DNA of 14,460 bases from JBEKZQ01 sp049509675. GTDB lineage: Bacteria; Planctomycetota; Planctomycetia; Pirellulales; Thermoguttaceae. The first letter of the stretch is position 1. Each line of letters opens with the position of its first letter. A program made the translations under genes and the position numbers. Location: positions 1 to 14,460 of the forward strand of contig JBEKZQ010000122.1 in NCBI GenBank assembly GCA_049509675.1. The letters are read 5' to 3'. Shown in pieces: positions 1-10,127 of the stretch. The notes under the pieces were generated by a model. The model was not told where the DNA came from, searched no databases, and saw nothing but the letters and a program-made list of their open reading frames with translations.

Positions 1-2
1 TC

Positions 3-227
3 CAACTTCCCGAGTCGCTGCGCCGGAGCATCGAGGCCCTGGCCGCGCGCGAGGGGTACTCCGTCGACCAATTTCTGGCCAGCGCCGCCGCCGAGAAGAT
101 GGCGGCGCTGCGTTCGTTGGATTACCTGCGCGGCGAGGCCGCCGCCGGCCGCCGCGAGGACTTCGAGCGGTTCCTGGCGGCCGTCCCGGACAGGGAACCG
201 ATGGAAACCGATTCAATGGACAATTGA
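3..227 (+). CDS. HicB/ribbon-helix-helix type antitoxin-like protein, 5' end outside window
   Basis: The reading frame is open from the window edge to a TGA at 225-227, giving 74 visible residues. It begins QLPESLRRSIEALAAREGYS and continues through SVDQFLASAAAEKMAAL and a charged tail with YLRGEAAAGRRE and FERFLAAVPD. The first helices read like a ribbon-helix-helix DNA-binding unit, and the tail matches small HicB-family/RHH antitoxins that are common in planctomycetes and often sit beside defence genes. Only a few N-terminal residues should be missing. The last three codons (MDN) and the stop lie inside an intergenic repeat, so the original C-terminus may have been replaced by repeat sequence. 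No toxin gene is visible. The next plus-strand sequence is an hsdR remnant 51 nt downstream. The family is recognised from sequence pattern; DNA binding is inferred. Confidence 0.7.
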   Translation, partial: QLPESLRRSIEALAAREGYSVDQFLASAAAEKMAALRSLDYLRGEAAAGRREDFERFLAAVPDREPMETDSMDN

Positions 228-275
228 CAAAGGACAATGGGCAATTGACAAATGTCGATTGTCCACTGTCCATTG
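214..275. repeat. short intergenic tandem/inverted repeat
   Basis: Two 18-bp units, at 214-231 and 235-252, differ at one base (caatggacaattgacaaa versus caatgggcaattgacaaa) and have a 21-bp period. A related inverted segment follows at 257-275 (gattgtccactgtccattg). The first unit supplies the stop codon of the upstream antitoxin-like gene. The sequence can fold, but there is no T-tract that would make it a classical terminator. Confidence 0.7.
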
Positions 276-278
276 CTC

Positions 279-359
279 ATGAACGACGCGGAAACCAGAG
301 CCGAACTCATTGACCCCGCCCTTCAAGCCGGAGGCTGGGGCGTCGTGGAGGGCAGCCGT
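279..359 (+). pseudogene. hsdR-like (type I restriction R subunit) N-terminal remnant
   Basis: The ATG at 279 opens MNDAETRAELIDPALQAGGW followed by GVVEGSR. This resembles the start of type I restriction endonuclease R subunits / DEAD-box HsdR proteins, which read MNxAETRAxxIDPxLxxAGW-GVVEGSR followed by RREY. Here the resemblance stops after R27 at about 359. The frame then runs into sequence that is the antisense of the mntA-hepT locus on the other strand. The nuclease and helicase domains (about 900 residues in intact homologues) are absent. The match is recognised from family memory; a protein search limited to these 27 residues would confirm it. Confidence 0.65.
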
Positions 360-382
360 GCGGCGTCGTCATGTCGCGTCAT
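353..382 (-). pseudogene. hepT: hepT (HEPN toxin) N-terminal remnant
   Basis: On the minus strand an ATG at 382-380 overlaps the last codons of the nucleotidyltransferase gene and reads MTRHDDAARL. It then loses family resemblance at the point where the opposing hsdR remnant ends. HepT/DUF86 toxins commonly begin M-x-R-H-D-D-x-x-R-L and are encoded immediately after, and often overlapping, mntA. The overlap and the ten residues fit a hepT gene cut off after its tenth codon. The HEPN catalytic RX4-6H motif lies far downstream in intact genes and is missing. The fragment is short, so the call rests on its position as much as its sequence. Confidence 0.55.
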
Positions 383-671
383 ACTGGACCTCCGCCTCAT
401 TGAGCACCTGGTCGCGGAAATACTTGCTCAAGAAGCCCCGGGTGTTCAGGTCGACCTTCCGGCCGAGCAATTCCGAGAGTTCAATCTCCATGGCGAAGAA
501 CGCCAAGCCCGTGCGCGCCCCCGGCTCGAATTCGACGAGCACGTCAATGTCGCTGTCGGGGCGGAAATCGTCGCGCAGCACGGAGCCGAACAGCGACAGC
601 TTGCGGATATGGTGCCGCCGGCAAAAATCGGCAATCTTGTCGGCCGGCAGAAGAGGTCTCGTCTCGCTCAT
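369..671 (-). CDS. mntA: MntA-type minimal nucleotidyltransferase antitoxin
   Basis: This is a 100-residue protein. The ATG at 671-669 is preferred over upstream in-frame starts because GGAGAA stands just before it and the family begins here. The polymerase-beta-like nucleotidyltransferase core is complete: G29-S30 in LSLFGSVLRDD, the metal-binding D41-x-D43 in PDSDIDVLVEF, and a third acidic residue D74 in KVDL. The C-terminus ...YFRDQVLNEAEVQYDAT is the usual family ending, so the gene looks intact. MntA proteins neutralise the HEPN RNase HepT by transferring AMP groups to it. The hepT gene that should follow in overlap is reduced to about ten codons, leaving an orphan antitoxin. A TATAAT box lies 29 nt upstream of the ATG. 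Confidence 0.85.
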   Translation of the reverse strand: MSETRPLLPADKIADFCRRHHIRKLSLFGSVLRDDFRPDSDIDVLVEFEPGARTGLAFFAMEIELSELLGRKVDLNTRGFLSKYFRDQVLNEAEVQYDAT

Positions 672-699
672 GGTTTTCTCCGTTTTCCAGGTCCCTTTC

Positions 700-730
700 A
701 TTATAGCCCACCGCGAAGACGCCGGACCAA
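700..730 (-). promoter_or_regulatory. putative promoter of the mntA-like gene
   Basis: On the minus strand a perfect -10 box, TATAAT, occupies 705-700. A weak -35 candidate, TTGGTC (730-725), lies 19 bp upstream of it. The start codon at 671 is 28 bp beyond the -10 box. The -35 match and spacing are poor, so the call rests mainly on the -10. It sits at the end of the helicase remnant, which may have supplied it. Confidence 0.35.
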
Positions 731-817
731 CCAGCGCGTTCCCCTCGATCCCAGGATGCGGTTGATGTGGTCGCAAAGCTTCTCGTTGCGATTGTCGATA
801 ATATCGTGGGTGGGCAT
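700..817 (-). pseudogene. helicase-type defence gene, N-terminal remnant with frameshift
   Basis: The ATG at 817-815 directly follows the TAA of the upstream restriction-methylase remnant (TAAATG), the arrangement expected of an operon. It reads MPTHDIIDNRNEKLCDHINR and then ILGSRGTRW. A shift into another frame gives VFAVGY, ending near 700. IIDNR-x-x-KL-x-DHINRIL...FAVGY is the typical opening of large helicase proteins with an N-terminal PLD-like region, encoded next to Eco57I-like methylases. The rest of the gene (normally around a thousand codons) is gone, and the intact nucleotidyltransferase gene follows. In the original frame it stops after 38 codons. Confidence 0.6.
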
Positions 818-1584
818 TTAGACATCTGTCCGTATTGCTTCCACGTCGTCTGGACTCAGTCCGTAGATCGTGTTAACCAACGCATTAAGTTCGTTTTCAT
901 GCTGTTTTCGGCGTTGCTCGCCTAGTTCCAGCGACTCCAAGCATCCGACGATGCGCTCCAGGTCCCGTTGCTCCTTTGGCGAGCCGATGGCGATTGGGAT
1001 CGCCTTTGTCCGAAAGACCTTCACCTGAGGAAACAGCCGGCCCTCCTCGCGAGCACGCTGTCGGTATACATGGGTTACTAGGTCCGAATTGAGAATTCCA
1101 ACGAGGTACTCGTATGAGAAGGGTGCCGAATTGTCGTCCTTTCCAGCCGCTCGGCGGCCGTCCGGAGCCGCTCGTCCTTGCCGATCGTGATACGGCGGAA
1201 GAGGCGGCGTTTGGAAACGTCCTTATCATCCCTGACGTTGATGAAGTGCCATTGCTGCTGGGCCGAATTGGAAACGACGAAGAGGGCGTAGGGGTGGTCC
1301 CGCAACAACGTGGTAACGGCGGGTCGCTCCAACGTGAGCAGGAGCTTGTCGGATTTCAGGCGGGCGTAGATGATCTCAAAGGCGTCGTCTTCGCCGCCGG
1401 CCGCGAACAGCAGCGGGTCGTCGGCCAGGGCGTCGGCGGCCGTCTCGGTCCATCCCCGCCGCGAAAGCGGCTGGTTCACCCGCTGGTAGTTGAGTTCCGT
1501 CCAAAACAACTGCTTTAGCGGGTCGAGCCCGCGAAGCCCTTTCAACAGGTCGAGAACAACCTGCTGCCGCTCCGCACCTGGCAT
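818..1584 (-). pseudogene. Eco57I/type IIG-like restriction-methylase, internally deleted
   Basis: Two ends of one large gene are fused with the middle missing. The N-terminal part (1584 to about 1141) starts MPGAERQQVVLDLLKGLRGL and runs about 148 residues to ERLE; the start has an upstream CGGAG. The C-terminal part (about 1140 to the TAA at 820-818) continues in a different frame: APFSYEYLVGILNS, then VYRQRAREEGRLFPQVKVFR, TKAIPIAIGS, and ending NTIYGLSPDDVEAIRTDV. It resembles the end of N6-adenine methylase/restriction fusion proteins, including the target-recognition tail. The SAM-binding and NPPY catalytic motifs should lie between and are absent. In the N-terminal frame translation ends at 1078 after 168 residues. 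The product cannot be a functional methylase or nuclease. Confidence 0.75.
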
Positions 1585-1975
1585 GATTTTGGACTCCGGA
1601 ATGTTGGAAGAGAATGGCTAGGACCGGATTATTTTGCCCGGATTGCCTGCGCTATCTCCAAACGACGCGGTATCGGGACCTTCCGCAGGCTCCAATTTAC
1701 CAAAATGGGGCGGTGCCAAGTAGTCCCCTCTGCCAACACCCGGTTTCGACCACCCGCAATGGCCGGGACCGGTACGAGGTGTCCTGCCATTTTGGCAGTT
1801 GCACGGGAATAGTACGCATATTGGTCGCCTAACTGCAACTTATTGTAAGTAAATGGTTTACAGCTAACAAGCAGTTCCCCCATGAGTGCGGCACATTCTT
1901 TGCATCGCTGTAGACGACGAGCTGTAGACTATCTCTGCGGTGAGGTCCACTCAGATCAGAAAGGAACGGTGACGC
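1585..1975. other. intergenic region between the restriction pseudogene and dnaK
   Basis: These 391 bases hold no convincing gene. A 72-codon open frame at 1614-1832 has two Cys pairs but no ribosome site and overlaps a repeat-like palindrome. Three structures are visible: an inverted pair CCAAAATGG/CCATTTTGG (1700-1708 and 1787-1795), two overlapping small palindromes (1838-1861), and a direct repeat GCTGTAGAC at 1907-1915 and 1921-1929. The dnaK promoter must lie here, but I see no strong -35/-10 pair and no CIRCE element (TTAGCACTC-N9-GAGTGCTAA). AAAGGA near 1959-1964 is the likely dnaK ribosome site. Confidence 0.6.
1838..1861. promoter_or_regulatory. two overlapping 5-3-5 palindromes upstream of dnaK
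   Basis: ACTTA-TTG-TAAGT (1838-1850) and GTAAA-TGG-TTTAC (1849-1861) are perfect 5-bp inverted repeats with 3-bp centres. They share two bases and lie 115-138 bp ahead of the dnaK start. This could be an operator for a stress regulator, but the arms are short and the region is AT-rich, so chance is possible. Confidence 0.3.
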
Positions 1976-3901
<1,926 letters not shown>

Positions 3902-3910
3902 GAGAGGGCC

Positions 3911-4648
3911 ATGACGCCAGAGCAACAGCAACGCCTAGACTTCCTTGCCCACGGATCGTGCGCGCCGATCGAGTACATTTCCGACTATTATGGGCTAAGC
4001 TGGCCCTTTGTCGATGGGTTGGCACATGACTATCAATTGTTTGAGAGCCAAGCTCGAAGGCAAGCCGCGTGCGCGGTTGGGCAAGCGTCGCGTTTCTTGA
4101 TCGAAAGCTTCATGCAACGCAAGCACGTTGTTTCTAAGAAGTGGATGGGAGCACGGCTCGGCATGACTGAAGAATCTCTCGACGTGCTCTTGACGCGAAT
4201 CGATGAGCTCGGACTTCGCCCGCAACGTTACGTTGTGTACCCGGAGATGATCGCGGATTCATTGCAGGAGGATATCGTGCCCGCATTGCGAGGGCTACGC
4301 TTTCGCACTTTTTCCGACCACGTGTCTTTCTGCCAACGACTCCATGCTTCTCTCCGCGATGAACTGGGAATGGAGGTGCAGGCGTTGTTCTGCGTCACTT
4401 CCGTGGCGGTGAATGACTATCCAAGACAGTTCGCGAACAACTTCGATTGCCTTACGTTGCTGCCCCTCAGTGGACGCCACCAGGTGTGGCTTGACTTCCA
4501 CAAGCCGATGAATCTCGCGCCGGACCGCTGCTCCAAACTGTTTTACTTCGAGAACCACGACTTTCTGGAGCCGTATCGAGCGGGCAACCGCGAGCCGGAT
4601 TTAGCTGCTTACGGACAGTTCATCGGAGGCCACGGGGATGACGCTTAG
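3911..4648 (+). CDS. uncharacterised protein between dnaK and clpB (orfA)
   Basis: I do not recognise this 245-residue protein. It begins nine bases after the dnaK stop; its GGAGAG ribosome site starts right at that stop, so co-transcription with dnaK is likely. No signal peptide or membrane segment is visible. Residues of about 60-110 (SRFLIESFMQRKHVV, KKWMGARLGMTEESLDVLL, DELGLRPQRYVVYP) could form a helix-turn-helix-like unit resembling a small winged helix; this is only a guess. The C-terminal half has several aromatic stretches (HQVWLDFHKPMN, KLFYFENHDFLEPY). Base composition is lower in GC than the flanking chaperone genes (4081-4140 is 28 of 60 G+C, while 7261-7320 in clpB is 40 of 60), which may point to separate ancestry or weaker expression selection. 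Its stop overlaps the next gene by 11 nt. Confidence 0.8.
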   Translation: MTPEQQQRLDFLAHGSCAPIEYISDYYGLSWPFVDGLAHDYQLFESQARRQAACAVGQASRFLIESFMQRKHVVSKKWMGARLGMTEESLDVLLTRIDELGLRPQRYVVYPEMIADSLQEDIVPALRGLRFRTFSDHVSFCQRLHASLRDELGMEVQALFCVTSVAVNDYPRQFANNFDCLTLLPLSGRHQVWLDFHKPMNLAPDRCSKLFYFENHDFLEPYRAGNREPDLAAYGQFIGGHGDDA

Positions 4649-5390
4649 CCAAGCGTTCTCGATTGGCGCAGACAAGCTGTTCCGCGACCTTCGCGCCTAT
4701 AGCGTCAACGGAATCGCGTGTTCTCCCCGTACTCTGGACCGAACGGCGGTTCGCCGTAGATCGAACGAAGTTATCGGAGAATGGTTTCGCCGGGTAATCG
4801 ATGACTATGCAGCAGGAAGCCCCAAGTCCTGTGCCGTTGAAGATAATATCGCAGTGTTTGCCGTCATCCAATGGCGTGAAAGACTCCTTACCTACGCCAA
4901 TATCCAGGTCTTGGTCGCGGACTGCGACCTTGATGACTATTACTTGGGGCAACCAGCGGTAGTTGAGTACCTTCGACTTGATCTTGACAAAGAGACTCTG
5001 GGCAAACCGTTCTCCCACCCGGTTCCGCATCTACACGTCGGGGAAGGATGTTCCGCCCGATTCTCCCTGGATGGTGGTAATTCGGCTAATATCGTTGCTG
5101 ATTTCGTGGAGTTCGTGTATCGGCATTATGCGCCCTTGCAATGGCGACGATGGGTCGAACGCGAGTGGAACGAGCATTTTGCAGACGTTTCGCCGGCCGA
5201 CGCGGATGACGAGAATCCGCTAGCACGGATCTTCGACGCGTTCGATACGAACCAGTTTGATATTCTGCGGACTATGGCAGACACGGTTGCCGAGCTTAAG
5301 GGAGTTCTTCGGCAGCGCAAAGATCAGGCGTTCCGTTTGCACGTGAGCCGATCGGATCGGGAGTTGCTGGAGTATCCCGCCGCTCGATAG
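4638..5390 (+). CDS. uncharacterised protein between dnaK and clpB (orfB)
   Basis: This is a 250-residue protein I cannot assign. Its ATG lies inside the end of orfA (11-nt overlap), with GGAGG at 4625-4629 eight bases ahead, so the two are probably translationally coupled. The N-terminal part (MTLSQAFSIGADKLFRDLRA) looks helical. The middle contains ANIQVLVADCDLDDYYLG and PHLHVGEGCSARFSLDGG, suggesting a beta-rich region. The C-terminal third is helical and charged: YRHYAPLQWRRWVEREWNEH, then FDILRTMADTVAELKGVLRQ, ending LHVSRSDRELLEYPAAR. There is no signal peptide, membrane helix or obvious catalytic motif. Together with orfA it fills the space between dnaK and clpB and shares the lower-GC character. 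A client adaptor, regulator or unrelated passenger are all possible. Confidence 0.8.
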   Translation: MTLSQAFSIGADKLFRDLRAYSVNGIACSPRTLDRTAVRRRSNEVIGEWFRRVIDDYAAGSPKSCAVEDNIAVFAVIQWRERLLTYANIQVLVADCDLDDYYLGQPAVVEYLRLDLDKETLGKPFSHPVPHLHVGEGCSARFSLDGGNSANIVADFVEFVYRHYAPLQWRRWVEREWNEHFADVSPADADDENPLARIFDAFDTNQFDILRTMADTVAELKGVLRQRKDQAFRLHVSRSDRELLEYPAAR

Positions 5391-5408
5391 GAAACGGGGG
5401 CCCAGAAT

Positions 5409-8069
<2,661 letters not shown>

Positions 8070-8074
8070 GTCGG

Positions 8075-8116
8075 CAATTTGCAGATCTCAAATCCGCGAT
8101 CTCAGATCTGAAATTG
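8075..8116. repeat. hairpin-forming repeat after clpB
   Basis: CAATTTGCAGATCT (8075-8088) pairs with AGATCTGAAATTG (8104-8116), with one bulged base and a 15-nt loop. It starts six bases after the clpB stop. There is no following T-run, so an intrinsic terminator is not supported; an mRNA 3'-end stabilising hairpin or a dispersed repeat is more likely. Confidence 0.6.
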
Positions 8117-8145
8117 CAGGGGCGGGTGGCAATCTGCGAGGAAGG

Positions 8146-8179
8146 AATCACGAAAACCCGAAAGGACGAAAGCCCGAAA
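8146..8179 (+). repeat. left arm of a perfect 34-bp inverted repeat
   Basis: This 34-bp sequence begins aatcacgaaaacccgaaagg and recurs as its exact reverse complement at 8863-8896 (34 of 34). It is built from GAAA-rich sub-repeats (cccgaaaggacgaaagcccg). The two arms bracket a single HEPN-like gene. Confidence 0.9.
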
Positions 8180-8242
8180 GGTGCATGGAAACGAGAATTG
8201 CGTCCGCGGAATATCCCCATCGGGAATCAAGTGCCAACAGCG

Positions 8243-8803
8243 ATGAACTCCATTCAGACGTTCTGCCGCCAGGTGCGAGCGCGCTCAGCCGAGCACCGCG
8301 ACGCAATTCAGCGGCTCGGGCCGTTAGCGGGTCAGATCGTGTCAATACTCCGTCAGGAACTGGACTCGCTCGTCCGGGTCATCTTTCTCCTGGCGCAACG
8401 AGACCGTCAGTACCGTAAGTATCTCATCGACGCAGCCGTCAACGGCAGGAAGTGGACTGTCAAGGGAGTGAGAAAGGGCCTCACCGATCGCGAGATGGTC
8501 GAGCTTGCCAATGGGCTTCACGGGTGGGTCGAGTCTGTCTACCGCTTCGGTTGCGGCTTCATTCACCTGTCCAACCTTCACGACTACCGAAACCGTGACG
8601 TGCTTCAAGAACTGCCCGACGACGAGAGGACTGCGGTGTTCGGGCATCTTCGATACTACCATGGTGGCCCACTCAAGGAATCGCCAACATTCCATGACAT
8701 CGCCCCGTTTCTTCCTCGGGTGTTCGAGAAGGTTGCGGATAACTTGGAATGTTACCTGCGAGAGGTTGAGAACGATGGCGATCTCGATAATCATGCGGCC
8801 TAG
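8243..8803 (+). CDS. HEPN-like protein of unknown function
   Basis: This 186-residue cytoplasmic protein is predicted almost all helical. It resembles an uncharacterised family I recall from scattered bacteria, with EMVELANGLHGWVESVYRFG, CGFIHLSNLHDY, HLRYYHGG and a closing helix FLPRVFEKVADNLECYL. R101-FGCGFI-H108 fits the R-x4-6-H motif of HEPN ribonucleases, and it follows a conserved helix, as in HEPN folds; nuclease activity is inferred only. The start is uncertain: the ATG at 8243 has no good ribosome site, while an in-frame GTG at 8231 has GGGAA close by. The gene lies between clpB and mdh, is flanked by a perfect 34-bp inverted repeat, and has lower GC than clpB and mdh, suggesting it arrived as a cassette. 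AbiV-like or Cthe_2314-like HEPN proteins are the closest comparisons I can suggest. Confidence 0.75.
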   Translation: MNSIQTFCRQVRARSAEHRDAIQRLGPLAGQIVSILRQELDSLVRVIFLLAQRDRQYRKYLIDAAVNGRKWTVKGVRKGLTDREMVELANGLHGWVESVYRFGCGFIHLSNLHDYRNRDVLQELPDDERTAVFGHLRYYHGGPLKESPTFHDIAPFLPRVFEKVADNLECYLREVENDGDLDNHAA

Positions 8804-8862
8804 CGTGAAAATTCACCGGTGAATGGGCCGAATCATTCGCCGTGGAATCTGTCGCTTTTCTT

Positions 8863-8896
8863 TTTCGGGCTTTCGTCCTTTCGGGTTTTCGTGATT
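8863..8896 (-). repeat. right arm of the perfect 34-bp inverted repeat
   Basis: Exact reverse complement of 8146-8179. It lies 59 bp after the HEPN-like gene stop and 12 bp before the candidate -35 box of the mdh promoter, so the whole repeat-bounded segment sits upstream of an apparently intact mdh promoter. Confidence 0.9.
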
Positions 8897-8907
8897 GCCG
8901 CATTAGA

Positions 8908-8937
8908 TTGTCCTGCCTTGACCGTTTGCAGTATAAT
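8908..8937 (+). promoter_or_regulatory. putative sigma-70 promoter of mdh
   Basis: TTGTCC (8908-8913) and a perfect TATAAT (8932-8937) are separated by 18 bp. Transcription would start near 8944, giving a leader of about 40 nt with GGGAG (8973-8977) eight bases before the GTG start. Confidence 0.55.
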
Positions 8938-8984
8938 CGGCCAAAGTCAGCCCGGTAAGGCAATACCTCTTAGGGAGCAACGGC

Positions 8985-9932
8985 GTGAGACGTGCGAAGA
9001 TTTCGATCATCGGCGCGGGCAACGTGGGAGCCACCACCGCCCATTGGTGCGCCGCGGCGGAATTGGGCGATATCGTGCTGCTGGACATCCCGTCCACCGG
9101 CGACATGCCCAAGGGCAAGGCCCTGGACTTGTTCCAGGCGGCCCCAATCAAAGGTTTCGACGCCCGGATCACGGGCACCACCGACTACGCCGAAACGGCG
9201 GGCAGCGACGTGGTGATTATTACGGCGGGGATTCCGCGCAAGCCGGGCATGAGCCGCGACGATCTGCTGAGCACCAACGCCCGCATCGTCGGCGCCGTGG
9301 CCGAGCAGATCGCGCGCAGCAGTCCCCAGGCCATCGTCATCGTGGTCAGCAACCCGCTGGACGCCATGGTGCAGCGCGCCTGGCAGGTGACCGGTTTTGC
9401 GCCGGAGCGGGTGATGGGCCAGGCCGGCGTGTTGGATACGGCCCGCTTCCGGGCCTTCGTGGCCATGGAACTGGGCGTGAGCGTCGAGGACGTTTCGGCC
9501 ATGCTCCTGGGCGGCCACGGCGATACGATGGTGCCGTTGGCCAGTTGCGCCTCGGTCAGCGGCATTCCCTTGGGCCAGTTGCTCAATCCCGAGCGGCTGG
9601 AGAAGATCGTCGAGCGGACCCGCAATGGCGGGGCCGAGATCGTCGCCTTGCTCAAGACCGGCAGCGCCTACTACGCCCCGGCGGCGGCCACGGCCCAAAT
9701 GGTCGAGGCCATCGTCCGCGACAAGAAGCGAGTCTTGCCCTGTGCGGCCTATTGCAACCGCGAGTACGGCGTGGGCGGGTATTACGTCGGCGTGCCGGTG
9801 GTCCTCGGTGGCTGCGGTGTCGAGCGGATCCTGGAAATTCAGTTGACCGACAGCGAGCGTGCCGCCTTCCAGCAGAGCGTGGATGCCGTCAAGGGACTGG
9901 TGGCGGCCATGGTCCGGCTCACCGCGGCGTAG
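8985..9932 (+). CDS. mdh: NAD-dependent malate dehydrogenase, LDH-like type
   Basis: This is a 315-residue protein of the lactate/malate dehydrogenase superfamily. It interconverts malate and oxaloacetate with NAD in the citric acid cycle, in the cytoplasm. Visible residues: Rossmann motif GAGNVG (10-15); D34 at the end of strand two, indicating NAD rather than NADP; substrate-loop arginines R85 and R91 in IPRKPGMSRDDLL, the R-x5-R pattern that favours malate over lactate; N123 in NPLDAM; the catalytic pair D151 (GQAGVLDTARFR, with R154) and H178 (GGHGDTMVPL). The start codon is GTG, chosen because GGGAG is correctly spaced and the Rossmann strand begins directly after. The gene appears monocistronic with its own promoter, and is followed by the 62-bp tandem repeat. 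Confidence 0.95.
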   Translation: MRRAKISIIGAGNVGATTAHWCAAAELGDIVLLDIPSTGDMPKGKALDLFQAAPIKGFDARITGTTDYAETAGSDVVIITAGIPRKPGMSRDDLLSTNARIVGAVAEQIARSSPQAIVIVVSNPLDAMVQRAWQVTGFAPERVMGQAGVLDTARFRAFVAMELGVSVEDVSAMLLGGHGDTMVPLASCASVSGIPLGQLLNPERLEKIVERTRNGGAEIVALLKTGSAYYAPAAATAQMVEAIVRDKKRVLPCAAYCNREYGVGGYYVGVPVVLGGCGVERILEIQLTDSERAAFQQSVDAVKGLVAAMVRLTAA

Positions 9933-9998
9933 CCGCCGGCAGCAACATTCAGTCCGTTGGGTGCCAGGCTTTGCCAGTGTTGTATTGCAATCGATCAG

Positions 9999-10122
9999 GC
10001 GACGGCCTCTCACCGGCCATTCCAACCCCGCGGAAGCACTGGCGGAGCCAGTGGCACCCTGCGACGGCCTCTCACCGGCCATTCCAACCCCGCGGAGGCA
10101 CTGGCGGAGCCAGTGGCACTCT
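9999..10122. repeat. 62-bp tandem duplication
   Basis: Two adjacent copies (9999-10060 and 10061-10122) match at 60 of 62 positions. Each contains a perfect 7-bp hairpin CACTGGC-GGA-GCCAGTG. A related degenerate motif, GTGCCAGGCTTTGCCAGTG, lies just upstream at 9961-9979. The pair fills the convergent space between mdh and the alpha-CTD-like gene and may serve as a bidirectional 3'-end structure. Confidence 0.92.
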
Positions 10123-10127
10123 GTTGC

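Noticed and set aside
1784..1802. TGGCAG...TTGCAC considered as a sigma-54 promoter for dnaK
   Set aside because: The GG and GC elements are 7 bp apart instead of the required 12.
1614..1832. 72-codon plus-strand frame with FCPDC and two later Cys
   Set aside because: No ribosome site, no recognisable family, and it spans the inverted-repeat pair at 1700-1795; an opposing frame of similar length is equally unsupported.
8918..8937. TTGACC close to TATAAT considered as the mdh -35
   Set aside because: The spacer is only 8 bp; TTGTCC at 8908 gives a workable 18-bp spacing.
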